Shown one piece after another: positions 5,789 to 6,297 of a stretch of DNA of 6,297 nucleotides. The notes below the pieces were generated by a model. It made no database searches, was not told the origin of the DNA, and worked only from the letters and a program-made list of their open reading frames with translations. Source of the DNA: Candidatus Coatesiibacteriota bacterium (GTDB taxonomy: Bacteria; B130-G9); contig JAFGIT010000286.1 in assembly GCA_016929465.1 (NCBI GenBank), positions 1 to 6,297 on the forward strand. Reading direction: 5' to 3'. The position numbers and the translations under genes are program-made. Each line of letters opens with the position of its first letter. Positions within the stretch are counted from its first letter, which is position 1.

Positions 5789-6294
5789 GCATTCAGCTCG
5801 TTCGACTCGATGATAGGCTGATCCACGGTCAAGTAGTAGCAGGCTGGGTGAAGTCGCTGATGCTGAAGGGTATCGTCGTCATCGACGATGAAGTTGCTCA
5901 GAGTCCCTTTCAGGAGAGCCTGATGAGGATGGCGGTGCCCGAGGGCATCGATGTGGAGGTCTTTGCATCTGACAGCTGCAACGGTCTCTATAAGAGACTC
6001 GAGCAATCTTCGAAGAAGACCATCGTCTTGTTCTCTCAAGTTTCTGACATATTCAAGCTCTTTATGAACAAGGCCTTCCCGCTCCACGCTTTGAACCTGG
6101 GAGGCGTAGGCTTCACAGAGGGCAGAGAGCAGCTTGCGGAGTCGCTCTTTCTTTCGCCAGAGGAGATCCAGATGCTGGCCGACCTGGCAAACGCGGGCGT
6201 TTATATCGAGCTCCGCCCCACGCCCTTCGATCGAGCACATAGCTTTCACGAGCTCCTGAAGCTCCGAGATGCAAGGCTGATTTCAGAGGGATAG
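5785..6294 (+). CDS. PTS mannose/fructose/sorbose-class EIIB protein
   Basis: EIIB of this class takes phosphate from EIIA on a histidine and hands it to the incoming sugar at the EIIC-EIID permease. The hallmark VRLDDRLIHGQVVAGW spans residues 6-21, with His14 as the phosphorylated residue. VVIDDEVAQSPFQ (31-43), the proline in MAVPEG (49-54) and LNLGGVGFTEG (103-113; compare the family's NVGGM) also fit. The 169 residues are close to the usual length of about 160. The ATG at 5785 overlaps the EIIA stop (ATGA). An AAGGA at 5768-5772 is rather far upstream, so coupling from EIIA probably drives translation. The TAG stop is complete, three bases before the window edge. EIIC and EIID genes would be expected next if this is a transporter. 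The sugar substrate cannot be read from the sequence. Confidence 0.95.
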   Translation: MSIQLVRLDDRLIHGQVVAGWVKSLMLKGIVVIDDEVAQSPFQESLMRMAVPEGIDVEVFASDSCNGLYKRLEQSSKKTIVLFSQVSDIFKLFMNKAFPLHALNLGGVGFTEGREQLAESLFLSPEEIQMLADLANAGVYIELRPTPFDRAHSFHELLKLRDARLISEG

Positions 6295-6297
6295 AAG

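Noticed and set aside
5479-6249. Long minus-strand open frame (256 codons) opposite the EIIA and EIIB genes
   Set aside because: It lies entirely antisense to two well-supported genes, crosses their junction, and its translation shows no recognisable domain; it is a shadow of the codon pattern.

Overview
The window is a compact run of genes, all on the + strand, from a diderm (outer-membrane) bacterium. In order they are: a large fused LptC/LptA-type periplasmic protein that enters from the left edge, the LPS-export ATPase LptB, the nitrogen sigma factor RpoN (sigma-54), a long-form ribosome hibernation factor (HPF), and two mannose-class phosphotransferase (PTS) proteins, EIIA and EIIB. No tRNA, rRNA, CRISPR, insertion sequence or attachment site was seen. 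The lptB-rpoN-hpf-PTS order is the known conserved neighbourhood of Proteobacteria (in E. coli lptC-lptA-lptB-rpoN-hpf-ptsN-rapZ-npr). The fused LptC/LptA protein, the long HPF and the mannose-class PTS genes do not fit a gammaproteobacterium. They suggest a deltaproteobacteria-like or uncultured diderm phylum, for example in the FCB region of the tree. This placement is inference.

Layout: positions 1-2238 hold the fused lptC-lptA gene without its start. lptB (2235-3089) overlaps it by four bases (ATGA). rpoN (3113-4618, TTG start) follows after 23 bases. A gap of 85 bases holds a nested stem-loop and an 11-base near-repeat whose second copy carries the hpf Shine-Dalgarno sequence. hpf (4704-5270) follows, then an 83-base gap, then the EIIA gene (5354-5788), which overlaps the EIIB gene (5785-6294) by ATGA. 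The window ends three bases after the EIIB stop. No intergenic stretch exceeds 85 bases.

How the genes may work together: LptB drives lipopolysaccharide out of the inner membrane, and the fused LptC/LptA protein would carry it across the periplasm on a row of beta-jellyroll repeats. RpoN directs transcription of activator-dependent genes. HPF would pair ribosomes into inactive 100S dimers. EIIA and EIIB would pass phosphate from HPr towards a sugar permease, or act as sensors. No promoter or strong terminator was recognised inside the window, so at least partial co-transcription is likely.

The most notable points are the single-chain Lpt bridge with several OstA repeats, the structured rpoN-hpf leader, and the mannose-class EIIA-EIIB pair standing where ptsN, hprK or rapZ are often found. 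All six-gene identities rest on motifs read by eye, not on database searches.
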